From CAVXSP01 sp963764505 (lineage in GTDB: Bacteria > Acidobacteriota > Vicinamibacteria > Vicinamibacterales > SCN-69-37), in NCBI GenBank assembly GCA_963764505.1, contig CAVXSP010000001.1:2294001-2358000 (forward strand): a stretch of DNA of 64,000 nt, given 5' to 3'. Shown here one piece after another: positions 42,282 to 49,450 of the stretch (position 1 is its first letter; every line of letters begins with the position of its first letter). The position numbers were made by a program, and so were the translations under genes. The notes under the pieces were generated by a model, which saw only the letters and a list, made by a program, of their open reading frames with translations, made no database searches and was not told where the DNA came from.

Positions 42282-44269
42282 CGGTGGGCTTCCTCCCTCT
42301 CTTCATCCTGGATCGGGATCGCCGCCAGCAGCAGCGCCGACTCGCTCGGCATCTGCCAGCCTGGATTGGCCTCCACCTCCGAGATCCCGAGCCCGCCGTA
42401 GTCGGGCGCCTCGCTCGACCAGCGGATCTCCCATCGATGGCCGGCCGGCGGAGCCAGCAGGGGCTCTGGAACGACCGGCAGGACGAGGTCGGATCCGAGA
42501 TTCACCAGGATCAGCCGATCGGTGCTGCCCGCGGGCGTTCCGAATAGCCGGAGCACGAACGCCTCCCCGCCGAGCACCGCGCCGTCGACGCCGTGGGCTC
42601 CCTGCGCGGCGATCGTCGCGTCCGACCGCCGCAGCCGCAGCAGATCCGCGTGCAGGGCCCACGCCTCCCCGTCCCGTTCGCGTGCGGCCTCGTCGAGCTT
42701 GCAGCGCTCGAACGTCGACATGGCGCATGGATCGGCCAAGTGTCGCTGGATCTCGGGCTGCGCCAGCCGCGGGAACTGTTTGAGGAACTGGGCGCGACCC
42801 TCCTTGACCGCCTTCGCCAGACCCGGCTCATGATCGGCGAAATAGAGGAACGGAGCCGTGGAAGCGAACTCCTGGCCCTGGAACAGCATCGGGGTCCAGG
42901 GGCCGAGCAGCGCCAGCGCGGTCATGGCGCGGTACTTCCCTGGACTGCTCAGTTGATGAAGGCGCACGCCGGCCGCGGAGTTCGCGACCTGATCGTGGTT
43001 CTCGAGGAACGTGACGAACCCCAGCGGATCGAGATCCAGCGCGGGCTGGCCTCGTCGCTGTTCCTGCCAGCGGTACCACTGGCCTTGATAGAGGAATCCG
43101 TGCTTGGCCGCGGACACGAACTCCTGCGGCTGGCCCAGGTAGTCGGTGTAGTAGGCGTCGCGGTGTCCGGTGAGCGTGACGACGGCGGAATGGTGGAAGT
43201 CGTCGTTCCAGAGCGCGTCCAACCCGAAGCCGCCGGCCGCGGCGCTGCGGATGATCCTGGACTGCTGCGGCTCGTTCTCCGCGACGATCCACGTAGCGCG
43301 CACGCCCGCGGCTTCGCGGACCCGCCGCGCCAGGGCCGCGACGATGTGCTCGGCCGATCGGTCGGCGATGGATTGCGTGGCATCCAGCCGGAGACCATCG
43401 AAGTGGAACTCCTCGATCCAGTACGCCGCGTTCGACAGATAGAACTCCCGCACGGGGCCGGACCCGGGACCGTCGAAGTTGATCGACCGGCCCCATTCGG
43501 TATTCGTCGACCCGAAGTACTCGTCGGCGAACCGGTCGAAGTAGGCCCCAGACGGACCGAAATGGTTGTACACGACGTCGAGGACGACGCCGAGCCCGAG
43601 CGCGTGCGCCCGATCCACGAACGCGCGCAAGTCGTCGGGGCGGCCGTAGAGACGCGTCGGCGCGAAGGGATTGACGCCATCGTAGCCCCAGCCGAACCGG
43701 CCGGGGAAGTCCGCGATCGGCATGATCTCGAGGACAGTGACGCCGAGCGCGGCCAGCTTCGGCAGCCGCCGTGCCGCGCCGCACCAGGTGCCGTCGCACG
43801 TGAACGTCCCCACGTGCATCTCGTAGACGACGACACCCGGCGCGCGCACGCCGGACCAGCCGTGGTCCGTCCAGCGGAAGGCGGTCGGATCGATGAGCTC
43901 GGACGGCCCCTCCGGGCCTTCGGGCTGGAATCGCGAGGCCGGGTCCGCAAACAGATCGCGCCCACCATCCAGGCGGAAGCGATACCGATCCCCAGCCGAG
44001 GCGGCAATCTCGGCTTCGTGATACCCGTCCGGCGTTCGGGCGAGCCGCTCCTCGACCATGGCAGCGCTGCCTGAACGCGTGGAGCGCTCGAGGACGACAT
44101 CAACGCGCCGACACTTCGGCGCCCAGACCCGCAAGCGGGCGCGACCTTCCGGCCACAGCTCCGCTCCGATTGGGAGACGCCGCCCAGCCTCCTGCACGCC
44201 AACCGTCCGAGCAAACTGCAGGCCAGCGCATGTTCCAGGAGAGGACGGGTTTGTGCCCGACCCGTGCAC
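42278..44269 (-). CDS. treZ: Malto-oligosyltrehalose trehalohydrolase
   Basis: A 663-residue GH13 enzyme, releasing trehalose from maltooligosyltrehalose. An N-terminal CBM48-like sandwich (GAELWPEGRARLRVWAPKCRR) precedes the barrel. GH13 regions: VLDVVYNHFGPSG (I), GLRLDATQSI with the nucleophile Asp (II), WIVAENEPQ with the acid Glu (III) and FLENHDQVAN (IV). GWGYDGVNPFAPTRLYGRPDDL is typical of TreZ as opposed to GlgB. The partner TreY, normally adjacent, is not in the window. The first 30 residues are unconserved, so the start may be internal. Coupled to the debranching enzyme. Confidence 0.9.
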   Translation of the reverse strand: MHGSGTNPSSPGTCAGLQFARTVGVQEAGRRLPIGAELWPEGRARLRVWAPKCRRVDVVLERSTRSGSAAMVEERLARTPDGYHEAEIAASAGDRYRFRLDGGRDLFADPASRFQPEGPEGPSELIDPTAFRWTDHGWSGVRAPGVVVYEMHVGTFTCDGTWCGAARRLPKLAALGVTVLEIMPIADFPGRFGWGYDGVNPFAPTRLYGRPDDLRAFVDRAHALGLGVVLDVVYNHFGPSGAYFDRFADEYFGSTNTEWGRSINFDGPGSGPVREFYLSNAAYWIEEFHFDGLRLDATQSIADRSAEHIVAALARRVREAAGVRATWIVAENEPQQSRIIRSAAAGGFGLDALWNDDFHHSAVVTLTGHRDAYYTDYLGQPQEFVSAAKHGFLYQGQWYRWQEQRRGQPALDLDPLGFVTFLENHDQVANSAAGVRLHQLSSPGKYRAMTALALLGPWTPMLFQGQEFASTAPFLYFADHEPGLAKAVKEGRAQFLKQFPRLAQPEIQRHLADPCAMSTFERCKLDEAARERDGEAWALHADLLRLRRSDATIAAQGAHGVDGAVLGGEAFVLRLFGTPAGSTDRLILVNLGSDLVLPVVPEPLLAPPAGHRWEIRWSSEAPDYGGLGISEVEANPGWQMPSESALLLAAIPIQDEEREEAHR

Positions 44270-44580
44270 AGAACGACGACACTGGCGTGGTCGGGCCGCC
44301 TTTCCCGCCTCACGGACTCGGGCGCTGGGATAGGCTCATGCAGGCCGCCGCCGATGAAGAGCGCAGCGGTCGAGTGGTGCAGATGTCCGACGAGAACAAC
44401 GAGAGAGCCAGGCGAGGGCGCCCAGGCGGGCGGCGCCGGGCCGATGCAGGCGCCGCCGCGGCGAGCGAGCCGCTCGCGGCGAGCCCGCGCGCACGCCGCG
44501 GGGCGCGCGGGGCCCCCGCAAGTGCGCGCGAAGGGGGGGCGCGGCGAGCCGGGGGCCGACGAGCCGCGGGCGCGCGGCGA
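44270..44580. other. Gene-free, extremely G/C-rich region between treZ and der
   Basis: These 311 bases separate divergent treZ and der. From 44400 on the sequence is nearly all G and C with short inverted repeats and a run of seven G near 44533. A frame opening at 44383 (MSDENNERARRG...) is Arg/Ala/Gly-only and not protein-like. Such composition is prone to sequencing error, relevant to the der start. Confidence 0.5.
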
Positions 44581-45914
44581 ATGCCGCGAGCGAAGCGAAC
44601 GTCGTCCTCGTCGGGCGTCCGAACGTCGGGAAATCCACGCTGTTCAATCGGATCACGGGCACGCGGCGGTCCATCGTCGCTCCTGTGGCGGGGACGACCC
44701 GGGACCGCTTGGCGGCGCCCGCGAGCTGGCAGAATCGCGACTTCACGCTCACCGACACCGGCGGGCTGTTCGGCGCCACCAGCGACCCGCTTCACGCGCT
44801 CGTCATCGAGCATGGGCTGAAGGCGCTCGAGCAGGCGGACGTGCTCGTGTTCGTCGTCGATGCCAAGGACGGGCTGGTGCCCGGGGACGAGGAGATCGCG
44901 CGGCGGATTCGGACGCGCGGACGACCGGTCATCCTGGCCATCAACAAGACGGACGACAAGGCCGCGCGCGCGCGGGCGATCGAGTTCTTCCGGCTCGGGT
45001 TCGAGCCGATCCTCGAGATCTCCGCTGAGCACGGCACCGGAGTGGCCGAGCTCCTGGACGAAGTGAACGTGCGCCTGCCGCCCGGCGCGTCCACGACGGA
45101 GGCGCCCCCCGACGAGACGACCATCGCAATCGTTGGCCGGCCGAATGTGGGGAAGTCGTCGCTCGTCAACCGGCTGTTGCGGGAAGAGCGCGTCATGGTC
45201 GACGAGCAGCCGGGGACCACGCGCGATTCGGTAGACGTCGCGCTGCGCTGGCACCGCCGGCAGTTCCGAATCGTGGACACGGCGGGCATGCGCCGCCCCG
45301 GGCGGGTGGCGAGCGCCGGTCCGGTCGAGAGCGTCAGCGTGCTTCAGGCGAAGCGCGCGATCGGACGTGCCGACGTGGCGGTGCTCGTGGTCGACGCGAC
45401 CGAAGGCGCCGGCGACCGCGAGGGCGCGATCGGCGGCGAAGCGGAAGAGGCGGGGTGCGGGATCGTCATCGCGGTGAACAAGTGGGATCTGGTGCGCGGC
45501 CAGGGCCAGGCGTTCGTGGAGGCGCTCGACGATCGGATCCGGTTCCAGCTCAAGTTCCTGGACTACGCGCCGATCGTGCACGTGTCGGCGCTGACGGGCG
45601 AGCACACCGGGCGCCTGCTGGAGGTGGTCGACCGCGTGGGCGCAGCGCGCCGGCAGCGCGTGCCGACGGCCGAGCTGAACCGGTTCCTGCAGGAGGTCAC
45701 CGCATCGCACCCGCCGGCGAGCAGGACCCGTCACGACGTCCGGATCCTGTACGCCGCGCAGACGGCGACCGCGCCCCCGACGTTCGTCCTCTTCACCAAC
45801 GTCGCCGCGACGCTCCACTTCTCGTACGAGCGGTTCCTCACCAACCGACTCCGCAAGGCGTTCGGCTTCGAAGGGACGCCCATCCGGCTCAAGATCCGGA
45901 AGCGGGCGCGCTAG
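44581..45914 (+). CDS. der: Ribosome-biogenesis GTPase Der (EngA), start region frameshifted
   Basis: A two-GTPase protein needed for 50S maturation. The first G domain shows GRPNVGKSTLFNRI, PVAGTTRD, DTGGLFG and NKTD; the second GRPNVGKSSLVNRLL, QPGTTRDSVD, DTAGMRRPGRV and NKWD; a KH-like C-terminal domain follows (VPTAELNRFLQEV). The first G1 motif lies in a frame with no ATG, GTG or TTG back to a stop at 44355. An ATG at 44581 is one frame off: adding one C at 44596 (GAAGCG to GAAGCCG) would give MPRAKPNVVLVGRPNVGKS, the usual Der opening. From 44685 on the frame is uninterrupted. An indel at 44596 is the likeliest explanation. Confidence 0.88.
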
Positions 45915-45955
45915 ACGGCTCTGGTATACTGCCCGCCAGGAAACGCCAGATTTCA

Positions 45956-45990
45956 AGGCCCGAAGCCCGGAGCCCGAAGCCCGAAGCCAG
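45956..45990. repeat. Heptamer array (CCCGAAG type) upstream of the MerR gene
   Basis: Five units, AGGCCCG, AAGCCCG, GAGCCCG, AAGCCCG and AAGCCAG, i.e. CCCGAAG in tandem, in the 151-base gap between der and the MerR-type regulator. It is a member of the GCCCRNA family. A TATACT lies 25 bases to its left. Confidence 0.85.
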
Positions 45991-46065
45991 AGTGCCGAAC
46001 CCACCGACGTCCGCTGCTGACGTGCGACCCTGCCGAAACCCAGTCGGCCCCGTGGTCCTGATCGC

Positions 46066-46569
46066 ATGACCGCCGTCGTCATTCCGAACCGTCCGGTGTT
46101 CAGGTCCCAGGAGGTCTGCGAGATCGCGGCGGTCCAGCCGTACGTACTGCGGAGCTGGGAGGCGGAATTTCCTGACCTCGGCGTGGCGAAGACGCCCGCC
46201 GGCCCGCGGATGTACCGGCGCGCGGACGTCGAGAAGGTCCTCCGCATCAAGCACCTGCTGTTCGTCGACGGGCTGACGCTGGCCGGCGCGCGCAAGCAGC
46301 TTCAGCAGGAGGGCGGCACGCGGGCGGCGGCGGCGGCGATCGACGATGCGGACGTCGCCGCGATGCTCGACGAGGAGGCGCGCCAGAGCCTGCGCGACAT
46401 TCGCGGTGGGTTACAGTGGATTCTCGGGGTGCTGTCGGGCCACGGCGCGGCGGGGGCGGAGCAGTTCGTGCTGCGGGCACAGCCGGTAGTCAGGGGCCAG
46501 GCTCCTCGGAAGCCGCAGGCGCCCGTACGCGGCAAGCCGGTGAAGAAGCCGGTGAAGCGGCGCCGGTGA
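46066..46569 (+). CDS. MerR family transcriptional regulator
   Basis: A 167-residue regulator. The N-terminal winged helix-turn-helix reads FRSQEVCEIAAVQPYVLRSWEAEFP and GPRMYRRADVEKVLRIKHLLFVDGLTLAGARKQL, the standard MerR DNA-binding domain with a tryptophan-containing recognition region. The C-terminal part is a short helix and a Lys/Arg/Pro-rich tail with no Cys pair or ligand domain, so it belongs to the small, ligand-less MerR group often found near ihf genes. The target is unknown. It is followed by tRNA-Pro. Confidence 0.88.
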   Translation: MTAVVIPNRPVFRSQEVCEIAAVQPYVLRSWEAEFPDLGVAKTPAGPRMYRRADVEKVLRIKHLLFVDGLTLAGARKQLQQEGGTRAAAAAIDDADVAAMLDEEARQSLRDIRGGLQWILGVLSGHGAAGAEQFVLRAQPVVRGQAPRKPQAPVRGKPVKKPVKRRR

Positions 46570-46634
46570 CGTCAGGAGCCGCGTCGTCCGGTGAGAGGAA
46601 CCGCGTCGTCCGGGGGCCGCAGCCCCCGAAGGTA

Positions 46635-46711
46635 CGGGATGTAGCGCAGCCTGGTAGCGCACCTGACTGGGGGTCAGGGGGCCGCCGGTTCGAATCCGGC
46701 CATCCCGACCA
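46635..46711 (+). tRNA. tRNA-Pro (GGG)
   Basis: A 77-nt cloverleaf: acceptor CGGGATG/CATCCCG, D-arm with GCGC/GCGC and CCTGGTA loop, anticodon stem CCTGA/TCAGG with loop CTGGGGG and anticodon GGG, T-arm GCCGG/CCGGC around TTCGAAT, discriminator A and encoded CCA. The lower-GC insert with the aspartic protease starts directly behind its 3' end; no second copy of the tRNA end was found downstream. Confidence 0.96.
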
Positions 46712-46789
46712 ATTTTCGAGTGATGATTGACGTTTTGTTGACGCATGTTCCGAAGGCGCTAGAACCGATAAACTAGTTCAGAGGGTTCT

Positions 46790-47011
46790 GTGTTCGACAA
46801 AGAGCTGGCGTTTTTCATCACCAACCAGAAGGAACTGGTCCAGAAGTACGACGGCAAGGTGCTGATCATCCGCGGAGACGGCATCGCCGGTGTGTACGAC
46901 TCGGCCCTTGAGGCGTACGTCGCCGCTCAGCGCGAATTCTTGCCAGGGACATTCATGATCCAGCCGTGCGCCCCAGGACCAGAGGCATACACGGTGACCA
47001 TACACGCCTGA
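46790..47011 (+). CDS. Small DUF5678-like protein (73 aa)
   Basis: A 73-residue protein from a GTG preceded by AGAGGG. It starts FDKELAFFITNQKELVQKYDGK and continues VLIIRGDGIAGVYDSALEAYVAA, a pattern like DUF5678 (YxGKxVxIxxGxVxGxxxxxxEAxxxA), then FMIQPCAPGPEAYTVTI. The function is unknown. The stop is only seven bases from the aspartic-protease start, so the two are surely cotranscribed, and I know this pair as a recurrent neighbourhood in distant bacteria (from memory, not checked). GC content is visibly below that of the flanks. Confidence 0.75.
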   Translation: MFDKELAFFITNQKELVQKYDGKVLIIRGDGIAGVYDSALEAYVAAQREFLPGTFMIQPCAPGPEAYTVTIHA

Positions 47012-47018
47012 CAGCCGG

Positions 47019-47573
47019 ATGGCGGGCGATCCGGGATTCAAGGCCCTTACCCTCAAAGCAAACGGCCGAGCCGCTCAGCTCATCAGCGACGTTTCCGTCT
47101 GCGCTGCCTTTGATCCGAAGGCGCCCCCCGATCCTCTTCCGCCGTCTGTTCAGGCGAGAGCTCTGTGGGATACCGGGGCCTCGAAGAGCGTCATTTCTGA
47201 GGCCGTCGTTAAGGACCTCGGCCTCACGGCATCTGGTGCGACGAATGTCAGTCATGCGGGCGGGATAAGCATCAGTCCAACATATGTCCTGAACTTCTAC
47301 TTACCGAACGGAGTCGGTGTTGTTGGAGTCATTGCCACTGAATTCCCTGGTCACCTGAAGTTCGGCGCAATTATCGGAATGGACATCATCACGATAGGTG
47401 ACTTCGCCATCACGAACGTGTCCGGCAAGACGTGGATGTCTTTCCGGACGCCGTCAATGGTGACAATCGACTACGTGGCCGAACACAACAAAGCCCAGTT
47501 CTCCGGAACGCCGAGGAATGCGCCATGCCCGTGCGGCAGCGGCGAGAAGTTCAAGCACTGTCACGGGAAGTGA
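47019..47573 (+). CDS. Retropepsin-like aspartic protease with C-terminal SEC-C zinc motif
   Basis: A 184-residue protein. ALWDTGASKSVIS (Asp51) is the DTG active-site motif of retroviral-type, dimeric aspartic proteases, and FGAIIGMDII (116-124) is the matching hydrophobic-hydrophobic-Gly segment that closes the fold. The beta-strand rich middle includes a possible flap around SHAGGISISPTYV. The last 20 residues, NAPCPCGSGEKFKHCHGK, are a SEC-C zinc-binding motif (Cys170, Cys172, Cys181, His182 or Cys), a module that in SecA contacts ribosome and SecB. No signal peptide, so it should be cytoplasmic. The combination of protease and SEC-C hints at targeting of nascent or ribosome-bound chains; that is speculation. 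Confidence 0.85.
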   Translation: MAGDPGFKALTLKANGRAAQLISDVSVCAAFDPKAPPDPLPPSVQARALWDTGASKSVISEAVVKDLGLTASGATNVSHAGGISISPTYVLNFYLPNGVGVVGVIATEFPGHLKFGAIIGMDIITIGDFAITNVSGKTWMSFRTPSMVTIDYVAEHNKAQFSGTPRNAPCPCGSGEKFKHCHGK

Positions 47574-47594
47574 TTCCAGTTGGCACAAGCGTCT

Positions 47595-47807
47595 ATGAGC
47601 GACGATCAGTTCAAGGCAGATTTCTACAATACGTACGGTGTCGCGGTAATGTCATCCGCGGTGGACTCGAGCCAAATGACGAATGGACTCCAACGACCCT
47701 CGCCTTCGTCGCTGAATCCTCTAACGCGGTTTCGGGAATCGTGTAGTGGCTGTAGGCCCGAATTCGAGGCAGCGCGCCGCTTTGGTGGCGCGCGAGATCG
47801 CGAGTGA
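47595..47807 (+). pseudogene. Truncated ORF of the island, running into the hairpin element
   Basis: From the ATG at 47595 (a TTG at 47580 is in frame) the frame reads MSDDQFKADFYNTYGVAVMS and SAVDSSQMTNGLQRPSPSSL with ordinary composition, then enters the 111-bp inverted-repeat element at 47729 and ends inside it at 47807 with FRESCSGC and Arg/Ala/Gly-rich residues. It follows the protease stop by 21 bases. It looks like the 5' part of a third gene cut by the element, but may not be a gene at all. Confidence 0.35.
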
Positions 47808-47839
47808 GGGCCAACAGCGCACTACACGATTCCCGAAAC
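47729..47839. repeat. 111-bp inverted-repeat (hairpin) element, MITE-like
   Basis: The outer arms 47729-47748 (starting GTTTCGGGAATCG) and 47820-47839 are perfectly complementary over 20 bases, and the pairing continues inward (GGCTGTAGGCCC against GGGCCAACAGC) with one bulge and one mismatch to about 31 pairs. The interior holds its own hairpin, GCGCGCC/GGCGCGC. No ORF is encoded. Size and structure fit a small non-autonomous mobile element or a folded RNA element. No duplicate target sequence was clear at its ends, and no second copy lies in the window. Confidence 0.75.
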
Positions 47840-47931
47840 TGCTGTAAACGTCCCCGGTTTCGCGAAGGGCGCGACGACCCGAAGAGGGGTTACCGAATCC
47901 AGAAACGCGATAGCTCGGGGACGTCACCGCC

Positions 47932-49440
47932 TCAATACCTTACGATGAGTGGTCGGCCGAACGCGCGTTCGAAACGCCGGTCGAGATCCTTGACGAGCCA
48001 CGACGGCAGGCGCGGCACCGTCAACGTCACGTTTCGCCCGATGCGGGAAGTGACCGTGATCTGGCGGCCGTCCGGGTACCTGGCCTCGATCTCGTCGGCC
48101 AGGGCGAGGACGACGGCCGCTCGATCCAGCATCTTCGCATCCACGGCACCATCAGCCAGCGCGAGCGGCACGATCTCCGCGTGCCGGTTGCCGGCGCGGC
48201 GAGCGATCGCCGACACGAGGACGACTTCGTGATGGGTGAAGCCGTTCAGTTCGGTGGTGAGCAGGATGTCGGCCACGTGCTCGTGGCGATCGACGACGTC
48301 CAGGCTGCGTCCGATATCCAGGACTCGCGCCGTGTGATCGACGGCCTGCGCCAGAGTTGTAGGTGCCCGTGGCTCGAGCGCCCGCAGGAGCGAGCCGGCG
48401 ATGCGCCGGCGGCGTGACGCCGCCTCCGCCCGCCACCCGTCGAACCGGAGAACGAGCGACGCCAGCGAGGCTTCCTTGACGGCGTCCGGAGAGCCGACGG
48501 GGATCTTCAGGAGATCGAGCGCGATTCCCTCCCGCACGCCATGCCCGGCCACCAGAATCCCGCTGGCCTTCACGTGCTCGGCCAGCGTCTGAATCGCCAC
48601 GGCACCTCCGACGATCGAATCGGCTCGTTCCGCGCTCAGACCGGGCACCTCGTCGCGCCGCCTGGCGGTCATCGACGAGAGCCGATCGACGATGTCGCGG
48701 AGGCGGTCGACCGACAGTTCGTAGCCGTGCAGCCAGGAGACGGGATACTGGCGGGTCTGCCGGTCGATCTTCGCGAGATTGCGCACTGTTCCGCCGGTGC
48801 CGATGAGCCGATCGCCGGGGGCCAGACGCTCGACGCGCGCCTTGGCCAGTTGACGGCCGACGTGGTCGCGCAGGCGCTGCAACTGTTTGCGAGTCGGAGG
48901 ATCGGATGCGAGGAACTCCTCGCTCAACCGAAGGGCCCCGAGCGCCAGGCTGGTCTGCCGCTTCGGCCGGCGGCGCGCGAACTCCGTGATCTGCATGCTC
49001 CCGCCGCCCAGATCGAAGAGGACCCCGTTCGAGACGGCCAGACCGCGCACCGCTCCGGCGAACCCGTACCGCGCTTCCGCGAGGCCTCCGAGCGTCCGGA
49101 TCCGCACGCCCAGCTCCCGCCGCACTCGCTCGGCGAAGAGGCGGCCGTTGGTGGCGTCGCGCATCGCGGCGGTGGCGATGGCGACGATCCGTCCCGCGCC
49201 GGCGCCGGTCGCGATCGCCAGGAAATCGCGCAGCGCCTCCGTCGTCCGGGCCATCGTCGCATCCCCGAGCGCTCCGCGCTGGTCGACGTCGTGGACGAGC
49301 CGCAGCGGCGCACGCGAACCGGCGAGCAGACGCAAATGGCTGGAGGCGTCGCCCTCGAACACCATCACCCGGCCGGAGTTCGACCCGACGTCGATCACGG
49401 CGACGACGTTGCCGCGCGCGGCCTCGTGTGCCAGGGACAT
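47932..49440 (-). CDS. Ppx/GppA family phosphatase
   Basis: A 502-residue exopolyphosphatase/guanosine-pentaphosphatase family protein (ASKHA fold). VVAVIDVGSNSGRVMVFE is the first phosphate loop, AIATAAMRDATNG and GLAEARYGFAGAV the catalytic-Glu region, GVLFDLGGGSMQI the second phosphate loop, and GTGGTVRNLAKI follows. The C-terminal 180 residues are helical with His/Asp pairs (VDHTARVLDIGRSLD, GFTHHEVVLVSAIARR), an HD-like domain as in long Ppx proteins. It degrades polyphosphate or pppGpp. Last gene of a leftward group with the secreted protein at 49451 and the Omp85-like barrel. Confidence 0.92.
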   Translation of the reverse strand: MSLAHEAARGNVVAVIDVGSNSGRVMVFEGDASSHLRLLAGSRAPLRLVHDVDQRGALGDATMARTTEALRDFLAIATGAGAGRIVAIATAAMRDATNGRLFAERVRRELGVRIRTLGGLAEARYGFAGAVRGLAVSNGVLFDLGGGSMQITEFARRRPKRQTSLALGALRLSEEFLASDPPTRKQLQRLRDHVGRQLAKARVERLAPGDRLIGTGGTVRNLAKIDRQTRQYPVSWLHGYELSVDRLRDIVDRLSSMTARRRDEVPGLSAERADSIVGGAVAIQTLAEHVKASGILVAGHGVREGIALDLLKIPVGSPDAVKEASLASLVLRFDGWRAEAASRRRRIAGSLLRALEPRAPTTLAQAVDHTARVLDIGRSLDVVDRHEHVADILLTTELNGFTHHEVVLVSAIARRAGNRHAEIVPLALADGAVDAKMLDRAAVVLALADEIEARYPDGRQITVTSRIGRNVTLTVPRLPSWLVKDLDRRFERAFGRPLIVRY

Positions 49441-49450
49441 TCGGGATCGA

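Larger units (their letters stand above)
47574..47931. other. Right end of the low-GC insert
   Basis: Apart from the truncated ORF and the hairpin element, no gene is supported in these 358 bases. The composition returns to the high-GC norm near 47860, before the leftward Ppx/GppA gene. No copy of the tRNA-Pro 3' end longer than about eight bases (CCGAATCC near 47892) was found, so the insert boundary is undefined. Confidence 0.5.

Noticed and set aside
44383..44580. Frame starting MSDENNERARRG before der
   Set aside because: It is one frame off der, consists almost only of Arg, Ala, Gly and Pro after ten residues, and does not resemble any Der N-terminus. Der itself is better explained by an indel at 44596.
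47720..47839. Integron attC site
   Set aside because: The length and imperfect hairpin fit, and TCTAACG precedes the left arm, but no matching GTTRRRY core is found at the right end and there is no integrase or cassette array.
46700..47931. Prophage or integrative element at tRNA-Pro with att repeats
   Set aside because: No integrase is present and no downstream copy of the tRNA 3' end longer than about eight bases was found. Foreign composition supports transfer, but not a defined integrative element.
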